Shown piece by piece: positions 34,563 through 43,700 of a stretch of DNA of 47,649 bases (positions are counted from its first letter, which is position 1; each line of letters begins with the position of its first letter). A program made the position numbers and the translations under genes. This DNA is from Nocardioides stalactiti. GTDB taxonomy: Bacteria; Actinomycetota; Actinomycetes; Propionibacteriales; Nocardioidaceae. The stretch lies in NCBI RefSeq assembly GCF_014180715.1, contig NZ_JACEFC010000022.1, positions 1-47,649 on the forward strand. The letters are read 5' to 3'. Below the pieces are notes generated by a model. It saw only the letters and a list, made by a program, of their open reading frames with translations, made no database searches and was not told the origin of the DNA.

Positions 34563-35757
34563 CCAGACGGAGGCTGGAGGACTGGATCCGGGAGCTCAGG
34601 TCCTCGACCTCGCCGAGGACGGAGCGGGTGAGCCAGACCGGGGCCCGGCGGGAGCGGGGTGCCTGGGTGAGGACCTGAGCGTCGGCGAGGGTCTCGATGG
34701 CCTCGCGGACCGCCGGCTCGGGGACGTCGATCCGCTCGACCACGAGCTCGACGTTGACGATCGGCTCCTCGGTGAGCAGGTCGAGCAGCCGGTGGATCGG
34801 CGTGCCGGGGCGGGTGCCGCCGACGGCGTCGTGCCACTCGCCGCGCAGCTCCTTCACCCGTGCTGCGGTCCGCCACGACTCGGCGGTGGCGACGCTCGTC
34901 GCCTGGGCGAGCAGCGCGATGATCGGGGCGGCCTCGCCGTCGCGGTAGCGGTTGAGCGACTCGAAGTAGCGGTCGCGGTGGGCGACGAGCGCGGACGCGA
35001 TCGGAACGGTGATGTGCTTGGCGGCCCGCCGGCGGCGGAGGACCGCGTGGATGAGGGCGCGGCCGATCCGGCCGTTGCCGTCGATGAACGGGTGGATGGA
35101 CTCGAACTGGGCGTGCACGATCGCGGCCTGCACGAGCGTCGGTACGTCGTCGCGGTTGGCGTAGGCGAACAGGTCCTCGAGGTAGTCGGCGACGGTCTCC
35201 GGCGGCGGCGGGACGTGGAAGGCGCTGACGGGGGAGTAGTCGCTGCCGCCGACCCAGTTCTGCGTGGTCCGGAACTTCCCGGCCCGGTGCGCCTCGTCCG
35301 GGTGATGGCGGAAGAGGTCCTCGTGCGCCTTGAGGATGGCGTCGGCGGTGATCGTGCGGCTCGACTCGGCGTGCCGGATCATCCGGACCAGCGCCCCGGT
35401 CGCCGACGCCATCGACACCGCCGATGCGTTGGCGCCGACGCCGAGCAGCGCCCGCCCGTAGTCCGCGAGGCTGGCGTCGACGTTCTCGATCTTGGAGGAG
35501 TCGACCGCCTCGATGCGCAGCAGCAGGGGGTTGAGCGCCTGGAGGGTGCGTCCGTGGACGAGGTCGAGGTGACCGAGGTCGCCCGCGCTGGCCGTCGTCA
35601 TCGCCGCCAGGGGTCGTTCGATCGGGAAGTCGAGGTCGCGGATGTGCGGCGGCAGCGAGACGGTGATCTCGCGCAGCTGACGGTCGGCGCGCGGCCCCCT
35701 GGCCACCCGCTGGCGGTAGGGGCGCTGTTCGTGCGTGTGGGGCACCCAGTCGCTCAC
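34552..35757 (-). CDS. Fic-domain protein, class II (self-inhibited)
   Basis: This 401-aa protein has the complete Fic active site HPFIDGNGRIGR (222-233), which transfers AMP (or related groups) from nucleotides to target hydroxyls. The inhibitory helix motif [S/T]xxxE[G/N] is present as SSKIEN (87-92), N-terminal to the Fic domain, so this is a class II enzyme that blocks its own ATP binding through the Glu. A winged-helix-like C-terminus follows (EPIVNVELVVERIDVPEPAVREAIE). GTG 35757 has GGGAGG 9 nt upstream; ATG 35766 directly abuts that site. The target is not known. Confidence 0.86.
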   Translation of the reverse strand: MSDWVPHTHEQRPYRQRVARGPRADRQLREITVSLPPHIRDLDFPIERPLAAMTTASAGDLGHLDLVHGRTLQALNPLLLRIEAVDSSKIENVDASLADYGRALLGVGANASAVSMASATGALVRMIRHAESSRTITADAILKAHEDLFRHHPDEAHRAGKFRTTQNWVGGSDYSPVSAFHVPPPPETVADYLEDLFAYANRDDVPTLVQAAIVHAQFESIHPFIDGNGRIGRALIHAVLRRRRAAKHITVPIASALVAHRDRYFESLNRYRDGEAAPIIALLAQATSVATAESWRTAARVKELRGEWHDAVGGTRPGTPIHRLLDLLTEEPIVNVELVVERIDVPEPAVREAIETLADAQVLTQAPRSRRAPVWLTRSVLGEVEDLSSRIQSSSLRLGAS

Positions 35758-35829
35758 GAGGAGCATCCTCCCAGCGCGGACCCGGGGATTCGCCCACCGC
35801 AGCGCCGTGATCTGCGATAGGAACAGGCC

Positions 35830-36723
35830 ATGGCCACCGCAGGGGGTCGCAAGCTCCGACCGCTGGCGCTCGTGTGCGCCCTGCTCTTCGTCCTGTGGGG
35901 CGCCGCGTCCGCCGGCTCCCTGGTGGCCCAGCTCCAGCTGCTCGACGAGTTCGGCTGGCCCGACGAGAACGCCGACGGCGAGATCTGGGCCTGGACGATC
36001 CTCTACCTCTCCGCGGCCGCGAGCGGCTGCTGGGTGGCGCTGTGGGGGCTCTTCGGCCTCGCTTGGCGCCCGCCGCTGCACTTCGGCGTGCTCGCGCTCC
36101 TCGTCGCGTTCGGCACCGAGGTGTCCGCCAACCTGGTGCAGGCGTCGTACCTCGGCGAGGCGATCCCGTCGTGGGACTTCAGCGACCAGCTCCAGTGGTA
36201 CGGAGACCGCGTCACGTTCGAGTCCAACCTGCTGGGGACCGGGGACGAGACGCAGGCGTTCTTCATCGCGCTCCCGTTCGTGACGGCCATCCTGCCGCTC
36301 CTTTGCTACCTGGTCGTCCTCTTCAGCGGCGCCGGCCGCAAGCGCAAGGGCGTTCACGTCCAGTACGTGCAGGCGCCTCAGCAGTACGCCGCGCCGGCGT
36401 ACCAGCAGCCCTACCCGCCGCAGCCGTACCAGCAGCCGTACGCCCCGCAGCCGTACGCCCCGCAGCCGTACGCCCCGCAGCCGTACCAGCCCTACCCGCA
36501 GGCACCCGTCCAGCCGACCCACCAGCCACCACCGCAGCCGGCGTACCAGCCGCCGCCCGCGCAACCGCCACCGCAGCAGCCCCAGCAGCCCCAGCCCCGC
36601 GTCCCGTGGCAGGACGTGCCGCCGGTGGTGCGCGGCCGGCCCACCCCGCCCGCCCCGAAGCCTGTCGACCCCCCGGACCAGCACGAGACGCTGCCCTACC
36701 AACGGCCCCCGGGCGGCTCCTGA
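35830..36723 (+). CDS. membrane protein with Pro/Gln/Tyr-rich repeat tail
   Basis: This 297-aa protein has about four transmembrane segments in its first 170 residues (near 12-35, 58-75, 82-100, 138-160), then a basic stretch (GAGRKRKG). A long cytoplasmic or extracellular tail follows, built of QPYAP/QPYQQP-type units and ending HETLPYQRPP. Such low-complexity tails often mediate protein binding or phase behaviour. ATG 35830 is divergent from the Fic gene by 72 nt. No family was recognised. Confidence 0.72.
   Translation: MATAGGRKLRPLALVCALLFVLWGAASAGSLVAQLQLLDEFGWPDENADGEIWAWTILYLSAAASGCWVALWGLFGLAWRPPLHFGVLALLVAFGTEVSANLVQASYLGEAIPSWDFSDQLQWYGDRVTFESNLLGTGDETQAFFIALPFVTAILPLLCYLVVLFSGAGRKRKGVHVQYVQAPQQYAAPAYQQPYPPQPYQQPYAPQPYAPQPYAPQPYQPYPQAPVQPTHQPPPQPAYQPPPAQPPPQQPQQPQPRVPWQDVPPVVRGRPTPPAPKPVDPPDQHETLPYQRPPGGS
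36433..36487 (+). repeat. 15-bp tandem repeat within the tail of the membrane protein
   Basis: Three perfect copies of a 15-bp unit (CAGCCGTACGCCCCG) start at 36433, 36448 and 36463, followed by a partial copy. They encode QPYAP pentapeptides. Exact repeats at DNA level suggest recent slippage expansion. Confidence 0.9.
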
Positions 36724-36925
36724 GCCCGCCTCGGAGGAGATCCTCGCGATTACCGACCGCTCTTCGACCTGTGCGATGATCGTCCGTCGGTGATGTGGAC
36801 GCCGCCCTGCTCGTCAGGGAGCGTCGATCTGGCTCTGCCACAGGGGAGCCGTCCTACCGCCTCACCACGAAGAGACACGACACCACTATCCGCGGTTGAC
36901 CTGTGCGCACTCGCGAGGAGCCATC

Positions 36926-37288
36926 ATGAGCAACGTTTCCCCGTCCATCGTCGCTGAGCTCGGCAACGCCTCGAAGCGCGACGACATCCCCGCCTTCCGC
37001 GCCGGTGACACCGTCAAGGTCCACGTGAAGGTCATCGAGGGCAGCCGCTCGCGGGTCCAGATCTTCCAGGGCGTCGTGATCCGCATCCACGGCAGCGGCG
37101 TCGGCCGGACGTTCACCGTCCGCAAGGTCTCCTTCGGTGTGGGTGTCGAGCGGACCTTCCCGCTCCACTCGCCGATCTTCGAGCAGATCGAGATCGTGAC
37201 CCGCGGTGACGTCCGTCGGGCGAAGCTGTACTACCTGCGCAACCTGCGCGGCAAGGCTGCCAAGATCAAGGAGCGCCGCGAGTTCTGA
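36926..37288 (+). CDS. rplS: 50S ribosomal protein L19
   Basis: This 120-aa protein matches L19 across its length: [51 protein letters not shown], and a basic tail [22 protein letters not shown] 36926 has CGAGGAG about 5 nt upstream. It is followed 27 nt later by lepB, as in many actinobacteria. The 202-bp region upstream presumably holds its promoter, but no leader structure was assigned. Confidence 0.97.
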   Translation: MSNVSPSIVAELGNASKRDDIPAFRAGDTVKVHVKVIEGSRSRVQIFQGVVIRIHGSGVGRTFTVRKVSFGVGVERTFPLHSPIFEQIEIVTRGDVRRAKLYYLRNLRGKAAKIKERREF

Positions 37289-37315
37289 TCCAGGTACTGG
37301 CTAGAGTCAGTAACT

Positions 37316-38146
37316 GTGACGACCGACGCCCCCGGGGACTCCGAGGCCCTCGACTCCGAGGCCACCGACGACGTCGACGGAGATCCTGTGGACCGGCTGC
37401 CGACCCCTGCCGACAAGCAGCGGGACGAGAGTGGCGAGCGCAAGCACCTGCCGGTCTGGCAGGAGAGCATCCTGCTGCTCGGCATCGCGCTCGTGCTCGC
37501 GATCGTCATCAAGACGTTCTTCGTCCAGGCGTTCTACATCCCGTCGGAGTCGATGGAGCCGGGTCTGATCCGCAACGACCGGATCCTGGTCCAGAAGGTC
37601 TCCTACTGGTTCGGCGACGACCCGGACCGCGGCGACGTCATCGTCTTCGAGGACCCGGGCGACTGGCTGACCGGTGAGGAGCCTGCTCCCACCGGCCTGG
37701 CCAACCTGTTGTCCAAGATCGGTCTCTACCCGACCGGTGGCCACCTGGTGAAGCGCGTCATCGGCACCGAGGGCGACGTCATCACGTGCTGCGACGAGGA
37801 AGGCCGGATCCTCGTCAACGGCGAGCCGATCGACGAGTCCGACTACATCGCGCCGCGCGAGGCGAAGTGCGCGGGCGCCGGCACCGGCTTCGGCTGCAAC
37901 TGGTCGGTCGGCCCGATCCCGGACGGCAAGCTGTTCGTCCTCGGTGACAACCGGGGCGCGTCCGCGGACTCCCGGGCCCACATGTGCCAGGCGGGCGTCG
38001 AGACCTGTACCAAGAGCCCGTGGGTCGACACCGATCTCGTGGTCGGCAAGGTGTTCGCCCTGGTCTGGCCGCGCGACCGCTGGGACTGGATCAGCAACCC
38101 CGGCGCCTTCGACGACGTGCCTGACGACCCGCCGGCCGAGGACTGA
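37316..38146 (+). CDS. lepB: signal peptidase I
   Basis: This 276-aa membrane-bound peptidase removes Sec/Tat signal peptides. After an acidic cytoplasmic N-terminus of about 45 residues comes one transmembrane helix (about 50-66). The catalytic Ser79 follows in IPSESMEPGL, the general base Lys146 is in HLVKRVIG, and the GDNRGASADSR box is near residue 205. GTG 37316 is the start; no obvious strong ribosome-binding site precedes it. It is cotranscribed with rplS and rnhB in the usual order. Confidence 0.96.
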   Translation: MTTDAPGDSEALDSEATDDVDGDPVDRLPTPADKQRDESGERKHLPVWQESILLLGIALVLAIVIKTFFVQAFYIPSESMEPGLIRNDRILVQKVSYWFGDDPDRGDVIVFEDPGDWLTGEEPAPTGLANLLSKIGLYPTGGHLVKRVIGTEGDVITCCDEEGRILVNGEPIDESDYIAPREAKCAGAGTGFGCNWSVGPIPDGKLFVLGDNRGASADSRAHMCQAGVETCTKSPWVDTDLVVGKVFALVWPRDRWDWISNPGAFDDVPDDPPAED

Positions 38147-38159
38147 CCGGACCGGATCG

Positions 38160-38852
38160 ATGTCGACGCTGCCCCGCGGATCGACGGTACGACGCGACGC
38201 CGGTCTCTACGGCTACGAACGCACGCTGCGGCGCCACGGGATCGAGCTGATCGCCGGGGTCGACGAGGCCGGACGCGGCGCCTGCGCCGGCCCGCTCGTC
38301 GCCGGTGCGGCGATCCTGCCGTCCGGCAAGGCCGGGATCGTGCCGGGGCTGGCCGACTCCAAGCTCCTCACCGCCAAGGCGCGGGAGCGCTGCTACGACC
38401 AGGTCGTCCGGCGCGCGGTCGCCTGGTCGGTGGTGGTGATCTCGCACGAGGAGTGCGACCGGTTGGGGATGCACGTCGCCAACATCGAGGCGCTGCGCCG
38501 GGCGGTCGCCAAGCTCGACGTCGCGCCGTCGTACGTCCTCACCGACGGGTTCCCCGTCGACGGCCTCGGCGCGCCGGGGCTCGCGGTGTGGAAGGGCGAC
38601 CGGGTCGCGGCCTGCGTCGCGGCCGCGTCGGTGCTGGCCAAGGTGACCCGGGACCGGCTCATGGACGAGCTCGACGGCGACTGGCCGGCGTACGACTTCA
38701 AGACCCACAAGGGCTACATCACGCCGACCCACACCGCCGCCCTCGACGAGCACGGGCCCTCGCCCGTCCACCGGATGCGGTTCGTCAACGTGCGGCGCGC
38801 GGCGGGCCTGGAGGAGCCGGCTGACGGACCGGCGCTAGAGTCGGCCCCGTGA
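38160..38852 (+). CDS. rnhB: ribonuclease HII
   Basis: This 230-aa protein has the RNase HII signature GVDEAGRGACAGPLVAGA, with acidic residues Asp35 and Glu36. LTDGF supplies Asp129 and the KVTRDRLM segment follows. It cuts RNA in RNA-DNA hybrids, including single ribonucleotides. ATG 38160 is 13 nt after lepB; the stop overlaps the next gene's GTG (GTGA). Confidence 0.96.
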   Translation: MSTLPRGSTVRRDAGLYGYERTLRRHGIELIAGVDEAGRGACAGPLVAGAAILPSGKAGIVPGLADSKLLTAKARERCYDQVVRRAVAWSVVVISHEECDRLGMHVANIEALRRAVAKLDVAPSYVLTDGFPVDGLGAPGLAVWKGDRVAACVAAASVLAKVTRDRLMDELDGDWPAYDFKTHKGYITPTHTAALDEHGPSPVHRMRFVNVRRAAGLEEPADGPALESAP

Positions 38853-39157
38853 GTGCCGAGGAGCTCGAGAAGTACGAGACCGAGCAGGAGCTGACGCTCT
38901 ACCGCGAGTACCGCGACGTCGTGAAGATCTTCAAGTACGTCGTGGAGACCGATCGTCGCTTCTACCTCTGCAACTCCGTCGACGTGAAGGCGCGCACCGA
39001 GGCCGGCGAGGTCTTCTTCGAGGTGACCATCAGCGACGCCTGGGTCTGGGACATGTACCGGCCGGCCCGCTTCGCCAAGAACGTGAAGGTGCTGACGTTC
39101 AAGGACGTCAACGTCGAGGAGCTCGCCACCTCCGACATCGATCCTCCGAAGGGCTGA
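38849..39157 (+). CDS. DUF2469 family protein
   Basis: This 102-aa protein begins MSAEELEKYETEQELTLYREYRDVV and contains RRFYLCNSVDVK and WVWDMYRPARF, the hallmark sequence of the actinobacterial DUF2469 family found after rnhB. The function is unknown. It overlaps rnhB by 4 nt (GTG 38849). Confidence 0.95.
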   Translation: MSAEELEKYETEQELTLYREYRDVVKIFKYVVETDRRFYLCNSVDVKARTEAGEVFFEVTISDAWVWDMYRPARFAKNVKVLTFKDVNVEELATSDIDPPKG

Positions 39158-39290
39158 CGCCTGCTGGTCCTTCCGGACCATGCCGCCCGGATCCAGGGGT
39201 CCCGTTTAGCGCTCTGAGCGCCGGGTTGCCTCTGCCGCTTCGCCTGTCCGTCGATCAACGGGTCGATGTCGAGGGACAGGGAGGTCCGCC
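39158..39290 (+). promoter_or_regulatory. intergenic region before the Tad-like cluster
   Basis: It contains a short hairpin (TGGTCC-TTCC-GGACCA, 39165-39180) just after the DUF2469 gene, a plausible weak terminator. A GGGAGG site lies 6 nt before the GTG at 39291. No promoter could be assigned with confidence. Confidence 0.4.
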
Positions 39291-41054
39291 GTGCGCCGTC
39301 AGCGAAGGAGCACCCCGGGTGCTTCCGCGCGCGACGAGCGCGGCGCTGTCGCCGTCTTCATGGCGGCCGTGCTGGTCGTGCTCCTCGGCATCACGGCGAT
39401 GGTCATCGACCTCGGCCTGGAGCGGGTGACCGCGGCCGACCTGCAGGCGCTCGCCGACATGACGGCGATGGACCTGGCGCACGAGATCCACGGTCAGTCC
39501 CAGGCGTCGCTCGCGGGGGCGGGCGACTTCAGCAACCCCGGCAGCGCGGTCCGCAAGAGCGCGGCGCGCAACCCCGACGTCTTCGGCAGCGAGCTCAACG
39601 TGTCCGTCGACTGGGGCTCCTACGTCGGCGGGGTGTGGGACACCACGACCAACCCGCCGAGCGCGGTGCGGGTGGTGGCGAGCGCCGACACCGACTACTC
39701 CGTCGTGGGCGGTGCCGGCGAGGTCAGCCGGGAGGCGTACGCCGTGGCGTCGAGCTCGGCGTGCTACCGCCTCGGCACCTTCGTGGCTGCCATCCGTAGC
39801 GGCGACAGCACGGTCCTCGCGCCGCTCAACCACGTGCTCGGCGTCAACCTCTCCCTCGTGAGCTACCAGGCGCTGGCGAACACCAACATCACCCTTGCCC
39901 AGCTCGCGGCGACCTCGGCGATCGGCAGCCCCACCGCGCTGCTGACAGGGACCGTGACCTACTCCGACCTGCTGCTGGCGATGACCCAGGTGCTGTCCAA
40001 CAGCCCGGGCTCCAACGCGGCGGCGATCACGGCGCTCAACACGATCCGCGCGGTGGCCGGCCCGGTCGGTGCGATCGCGCTCGGCGACGTCCTCCACGTG
40101 GCGCCGACGGACACCGCTGCCCTCGGGATGAGCCTCAACATCCTCGACATCGTCGGGTCGGCACGGCTGGCGACCGGTCAGCACTTCCTCGAGGTGCCCA
40201 ACCTCCAGGCCCAGGTGCCGGGCGTCGGCAGCCACTTCACCGGCGGCCTCAGCCTCATCTCGGCCGCCCAGCTCGCGTGCGGCCAGCCGAACTCGAACCA
40301 GTCGGTCGCCCGCAACGCGCAGCTCTCGGGGACCCTCGGCATCGAGTTCGTGAACCTGCCGAGCCTCAACCTGGGCAATCCCATCGGCACCCTGCAGACG
40401 CTCAAGGGCGACGCCAGCCTCATCGTGAACCTCGCCGACGGCGAGGGCCGGCTGATCGCGCCGCCGGAGGTCCACTGCGGCACCGGCACCGCCGCCGACC
40501 CGCACACCTACTCGGTCGCGGTCTCCACCCAGCCGGCGACGTACTCGCTGCGGACCGACCTGGAGATCATCGGGAGCGTCCGCTTCTCGGTGCTCCAGAC
40601 GCTCGGGCTCGGCAACCTGGTCAGCGGGCTGCTGGGCTTCCTGCTCCCCAGCTCGACCCTCAACCTCAACATCAAGGTCCGCCTCGACGTGGCCTCGACC
40701 GGAGGAGGCACGACCTCCGTCGCGAACCTCCGCATCCCGCCGAACGACGTGACGCCGGTCGAGACGGGCAGCACCGTCGCCCTCGACGTCAACAGCATCG
40801 TCCCGACGGTGACCGCGGTGAGCATCGGGAGCTCGACCCCGGCGCTCGGCGCCGTGACGGCACTGACCAACCCGATCATCACCGAGCTCCTGGTCGGCAA
40901 CAACGCCTTCAAGAACAAGACGCTCGCTCCGCTCATCGACCACCTCAACACCGACTACGTCGGTCCGGTGGCGCGGATGGTGGGCCTCCGGTTCGGCGGG
41001 GCCGACGTCTACGCCGTCGGCGCCGTCTGCGGCGAGGCGGACCTCTGGGGCTGA
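39291..41054 (+). CDS. TadG-like secreted/pilus-associated protein (copy 1)
   Basis: This 587-aa protein has the TadE/TadG-type N-terminus: a basic start, then DERGAVAVFMAAVLVVLLGI, one hydrophobic helix and IDLGLERVTAADLQALAD. The long extracellular part has conserved cysteines (SSACY, QLACG, VHCGTG) and ends with RMVGLRFGGADVYAVGAVCG. It aligns end to end with the protein at 41231 and more loosely with the one at 43697. In Flp/Tad systems such proteins are minor pilin-like components; no TadA/B/C ATPase or platform genes are in the window. GTG 39291 follows GGGAGG by 6 nt. Confidence 0.78.
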   Translation: MRRQRRSTPGASARDERGAVAVFMAAVLVVLLGITAMVIDLGLERVTAADLQALADMTAMDLAHEIHGQSQASLAGAGDFSNPGSAVRKSAARNPDVFGSELNVSVDWGSYVGGVWDTTTNPPSAVRVVASADTDYSVVGGAGEVSREAYAVASSSACYRLGTFVAAIRSGDSTVLAPLNHVLGVNLSLVSYQALANTNITLAQLAATSAIGSPTALLTGTVTYSDLLLAMTQVLSNSPGSNAAAITALNTIRAVAGPVGAIALGDVLHVAPTDTAALGMSLNILDIVGSARLATGQHFLEVPNLQAQVPGVGSHFTGGLSLISAAQLACGQPNSNQSVARNAQLSGTLGIEFVNLPSLNLGNPIGTLQTLKGDASLIVNLADGEGRLIAPPEVHCGTGTAADPHTYSVAVSTQPATYSLRTDLEIIGSVRFSVLQTLGLGNLVSGLLGFLLPSSTLNLNIKVRLDVASTGGGTTSVANLRIPPNDVTPVETGSTVALDVNSIVPTVTAVSIGSSTPALGAVTALTNPIITELLVGNNAFKNKTLAPLIDHLNTDYVGPVARMVGLRFGGADVYAVGAVCGEADLWG

Positions 41055-41078
41055 GCGACGTCCCTTGGTGACGCGCGC

Positions 41079-41181
41079 GGACTAGGACCCGGACGGTGTC
41101 GTCTGGGTCTTTGGTCCTGTTGTCGGTCACGACCTGGGTCCATGCGGGGCAAAGAGTCGACAACAGTGCTTACCGTCGACT
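41079..41181 (+). promoter_or_regulatory. intergenic motif and inverted repeat between TadG-like copies
   Basis: GGACTAGGACCC at 41079-41090 recurs at 43058-43069 before the TadE-like gene. A separate inverted repeat AGTCGAC-n13-GTCGACT spans 41155-41181, about 50 bp before the next GTG. Both are candidate binding sites; no regulator is known. Confidence 0.4.
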
Positions 41182-41230
41182 AAGCGCTCGCCGAAGGATC
41201 GGTGGAGAGCGAGGCTAGGGAGGGCCGCAC

Positions 41231-43030
41231 GTGGACCGGGAGCTGTGCCGTCGAGGTCGGCTCCGTCGCTGGGGAGACGAGAGCCGCCGGAACGTTCGCG
41301 CACGTCGCCAGGACGAGCGCGGAGCCGTCGCCGTGTTCCTGGCCGCGGTGCTGGTCGTGGTCCTCGGCATCACCGCCGTCGTCGTCGACCTCGGCATGGA
41401 GAGGGTGACCCGTGCCGACCTCCAGGCGCTCGCCGACACGGTCGCCCTCGACCTGGCGAGGGAGATCACCGGCCGGACCCAGGCGCAGCTGACGGCCGAG
41501 GGCAACCTCGCGAACCCGGGCAGCGCGGTCCGCGAGAGCCTGAACCGCAACGCGGACACGCTCGGCAAGAACGTCGACCTCCAGATCGACTGGGGCTCCT
41601 ACGACAACGAGGTGTGGAACACCGCGCCGGACCCGCCGACAGCGGTCAAGGTCGTCGCGAACGCCGACACCGACTACGCGGTCTTCGGCGGTGAGGGTGA
41701 GGTCACCCGTACGGCGTACGCCGTCGCGTCGTCGTCCGCCTGCTACAAGCTCGGCTCGTTCGTCGCCGCGATCAACAGCGACGACAGCACCGTCCTCGAG
41801 CCGCTCGAGGACCTGTTCGGGGTCAAGCTCGACCTCGTCAGCTACAAGGCGCTCGCGGCGGCCGAGGTGAACCTGGCCGACCTGGCCGCCGCCCCCACGA
41901 TCGGCAGCCCCACGGCCCTGCTGACCGGCACGATCACGTACTCGAACCTGATCAGTGCCCTCATCTCGGTGCTGTCCAAGGACAGCACGGCCAACTCGGT
42001 CGCGATCAGTGCGCTCGACAAGATCCTGGGGGTCTCGGCCGTCGTGGGAGCGATCAGCCTCGGCAACGTCCTCCACGTGGCGCCCACCGACACCGCGGCG
42101 CTCGGCATGGACCTCAACGTGCTCGACATCGTGGGCTCGGCGCGGCTCGCCAACGGCGACCACTTCATCGAGGTGGAGAACATCCAAGCGGGAGTGCCCG
42201 GCGTCGGTTTCCAGTTCACGGGCGGCATCAAGCTGATCTCGGCCGCCCAGCTGGCGTGCGGCAAGCCGAACACCCCGGAGAGCGTCGCTGACAATGCCCA
42301 GCTCGAGGGTGATCTCGGGATCACCTTCGTCAACCTGCCGAGCCTGAGCATCCCGGGCCTGGCGACCTTGCAGACCACCAAGGGCACGGGGAGCCTGCAC
42401 GTCAACCTCGCCGACGGGACTGGACAGCTCGTCGCCCCACCCGACGTTCATTGCGGCGACGGCACGGCAAGTGATCCGCACACCTACTCGGTGGCGGTGC
42501 AGACGCAGCCCGCGTCCTACTCGCTGCGCTCGGACATCGAGGTCACCGGGGACGTCAAGGCATCCGAGCTCAACGCCTTGGGGCTGGGCGGCCTCCTGTC
42601 CGGACTGCTGGGGATCCTGCTGCCGAATGCGAAGGTCACCCTGGACATCAAGGTCCGGTTCGACATCGCGACCAACTACGCGGGGGGCACCTCGATCGCC
42701 AACCTCGGCCTGCCGCCGAACGACACGACGCCGTACGAGACGGGCAGCACCGTCTATCTCGATCCTCGCAACGTCGTGCCGACGGTCACCGAGGTCTCGA
42801 TCGGCGGCAAGCTCGCCCCGCTCAACCAGGTCCTGGTGCTGACGAACATGATCGTCAACGACCTGACGACCGCCAACAACGCGTTCATGGGCAAGACGCT
42901 CGTGCCGCTCATCGACAACATCAACAACACCTTCGTCGGTCCCGTCGCGCGGATGGTCGGGCTCCGGTTCGGAGGAGCCGACGTGTGGGCCGTGGGAGCG
43001 GTCTGCGGGGAGCCCGACCTGTGGGGATGA
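41231..43030 (+). CDS. TadG-like secreted/pilus-associated protein (copy 2)
   Basis: This 599-aa protein is a close paralogue of the one at 39291. It has DERGAVAVFLAAVLVVVLGI and a hydrophobic helix, then a long extracellular part with the same cysteine pattern (SSACYKLGSFVAAI, QLACG, VHCGDG) and the same ending (GLRFGGADVWAVGAVCG). GTG 41231 follows an AGGGAGG by several nt. It probably shares localisation and partners with copy 1. The duplication is old enough for clear divergence in the middle region. Confidence 0.78.
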   Translation: MDRELCRRGRLRRWGDESRRNVRARRQDERGAVAVFLAAVLVVVLGITAVVVDLGMERVTRADLQALADTVALDLAREITGRTQAQLTAEGNLANPGSAVRESLNRNADTLGKNVDLQIDWGSYDNEVWNTAPDPPTAVKVVANADTDYAVFGGEGEVTRTAYAVASSSACYKLGSFVAAINSDDSTVLEPLEDLFGVKLDLVSYKALAAAEVNLADLAAAPTIGSPTALLTGTITYSNLISALISVLSKDSTANSVAISALDKILGVSAVVGAISLGNVLHVAPTDTAALGMDLNVLDIVGSARLANGDHFIEVENIQAGVPGVGFQFTGGIKLISAAQLACGKPNTPESVADNAQLEGDLGITFVNLPSLSIPGLATLQTTKGTGSLHVNLADGTGQLVAPPDVHCGDGTASDPHTYSVAVQTQPASYSLRSDIEVTGDVKASELNALGLGGLLSGLLGILLPNAKVTLDIKVRFDIATNYAGGTSIANLGLPPNDTTPYETGSTVYLDPRNVVPTVTEVSIGGKLAPLNQVLVLTNMIVNDLTTANNAFMGKTLVPLIDNINNTFVGPVARMVGLRFGGADVWAVGAVCGEPDLWG

Positions 43031-43045
43031 CCCGTTCGTGCGCTG

Positions 43046-43065
43046 CCTAGTCCCAACGGACTAGG
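43046..43065. promoter_or_regulatory. CCTAGTCC-n4-GGACTAGG hairpin or operator
   Basis: A perfect 8-bp inverted repeat with a CAAC loop lies 16 bp after the stop of TadG-like copy 2 and 134 bp before the TadE-like gene. Related half-sites occur at 41079 and 28244. It could be a weak terminator or an operator. Confidence 0.5.
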
Positions 43066-43199
43066 ACCCCGGCCCCGAGCGGGTGGACTTGGTCGGGACC
43101 CGGTGACGGCGCACCAAGGACGGCGTTACGCTCCGCTGGTGGGCAAGGGAGATGCCCAGCCGGCGCTTGAGGGAGCGCCGGGGAGCGAGTGGAGGGACG

Positions 43200-43700
43200 A
43201 TGCGTCGAGCGCTGCTATGGGGAGCCAGCGGACGCCGATCTCGTCGGCGACGTGACGACGAGGGAGCGGCCGCACTGGAGTTCGCCCTGATCCTTCCGAT
43301 CCTGGTGATGCTGGTCTTCGGCATCATCGCGTTCGGCTACATGCTGAGCTTCCGTCAGGCCATGAGCCAGGCGGCAGCCGAGGGCGGCCGAGCGGCCGCG
43401 GTGAAGCCGGCCGGCACGCCCAACGACGAGCGCTACGCCGCTGCGCGAGCCGCGGTCAACGATGCGCTCAGCGCGTACGGCGTCGCCTGCACGGCGGGTG
43501 GCGGTCTCACCCACTCCGGTGGTCCGAGCGGGACCTGCACGATCGTCATCGGTGCCTGTTCCTCGGGTCCGGCGGGTGCGGAGTGCGCCAAGGTCACCCT
43601 GCACTACCCCTACAGCGACAACTCGCTGATCCCCGGCCTGGGGATCAACGCGATCCTTCCCGACGACCTCGAGTACTCCACCGAGGTGAGGGTCAGTTGA
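43200..43700 (+). CDS. TadE-like protein
   Basis: This 166-aa protein has the TadE signature DDEGAAALEFALILPILVML followed by a hydrophobic helix, then FRQAMSQAAAEGGRAAAV. The extracellular part carries four cysteines. TadE proteins are pseudopilin-like components of Flp pilus systems. ATG 43200 follows GGAGGGAC; the stop overlaps the TTG start of the next gene by 4 nt (TTGA), showing coupling. Confidence 0.85.
   Translation: MRRALLWGASGRRSRRRRDDEGAAALEFALILPILVMLVFGIIAFGYMLSFRQAMSQAAAEGGRAAAVKPAGTPNDERYAAARAAVNDALSAYGVACTAGGGLTHSGGPSGTCTIVIGACSSGPAGAECAKVTLHYPYSDNSLIPGLGINAILPDDLEYSTEVRVS

Noticed and set aside
36724..36925. Ribosomal protein leader (L19-type) upstream of rplS
   Set aside because: Known L19 leaders are described in Firmicutes; no matching conserved structure was recognisable here.
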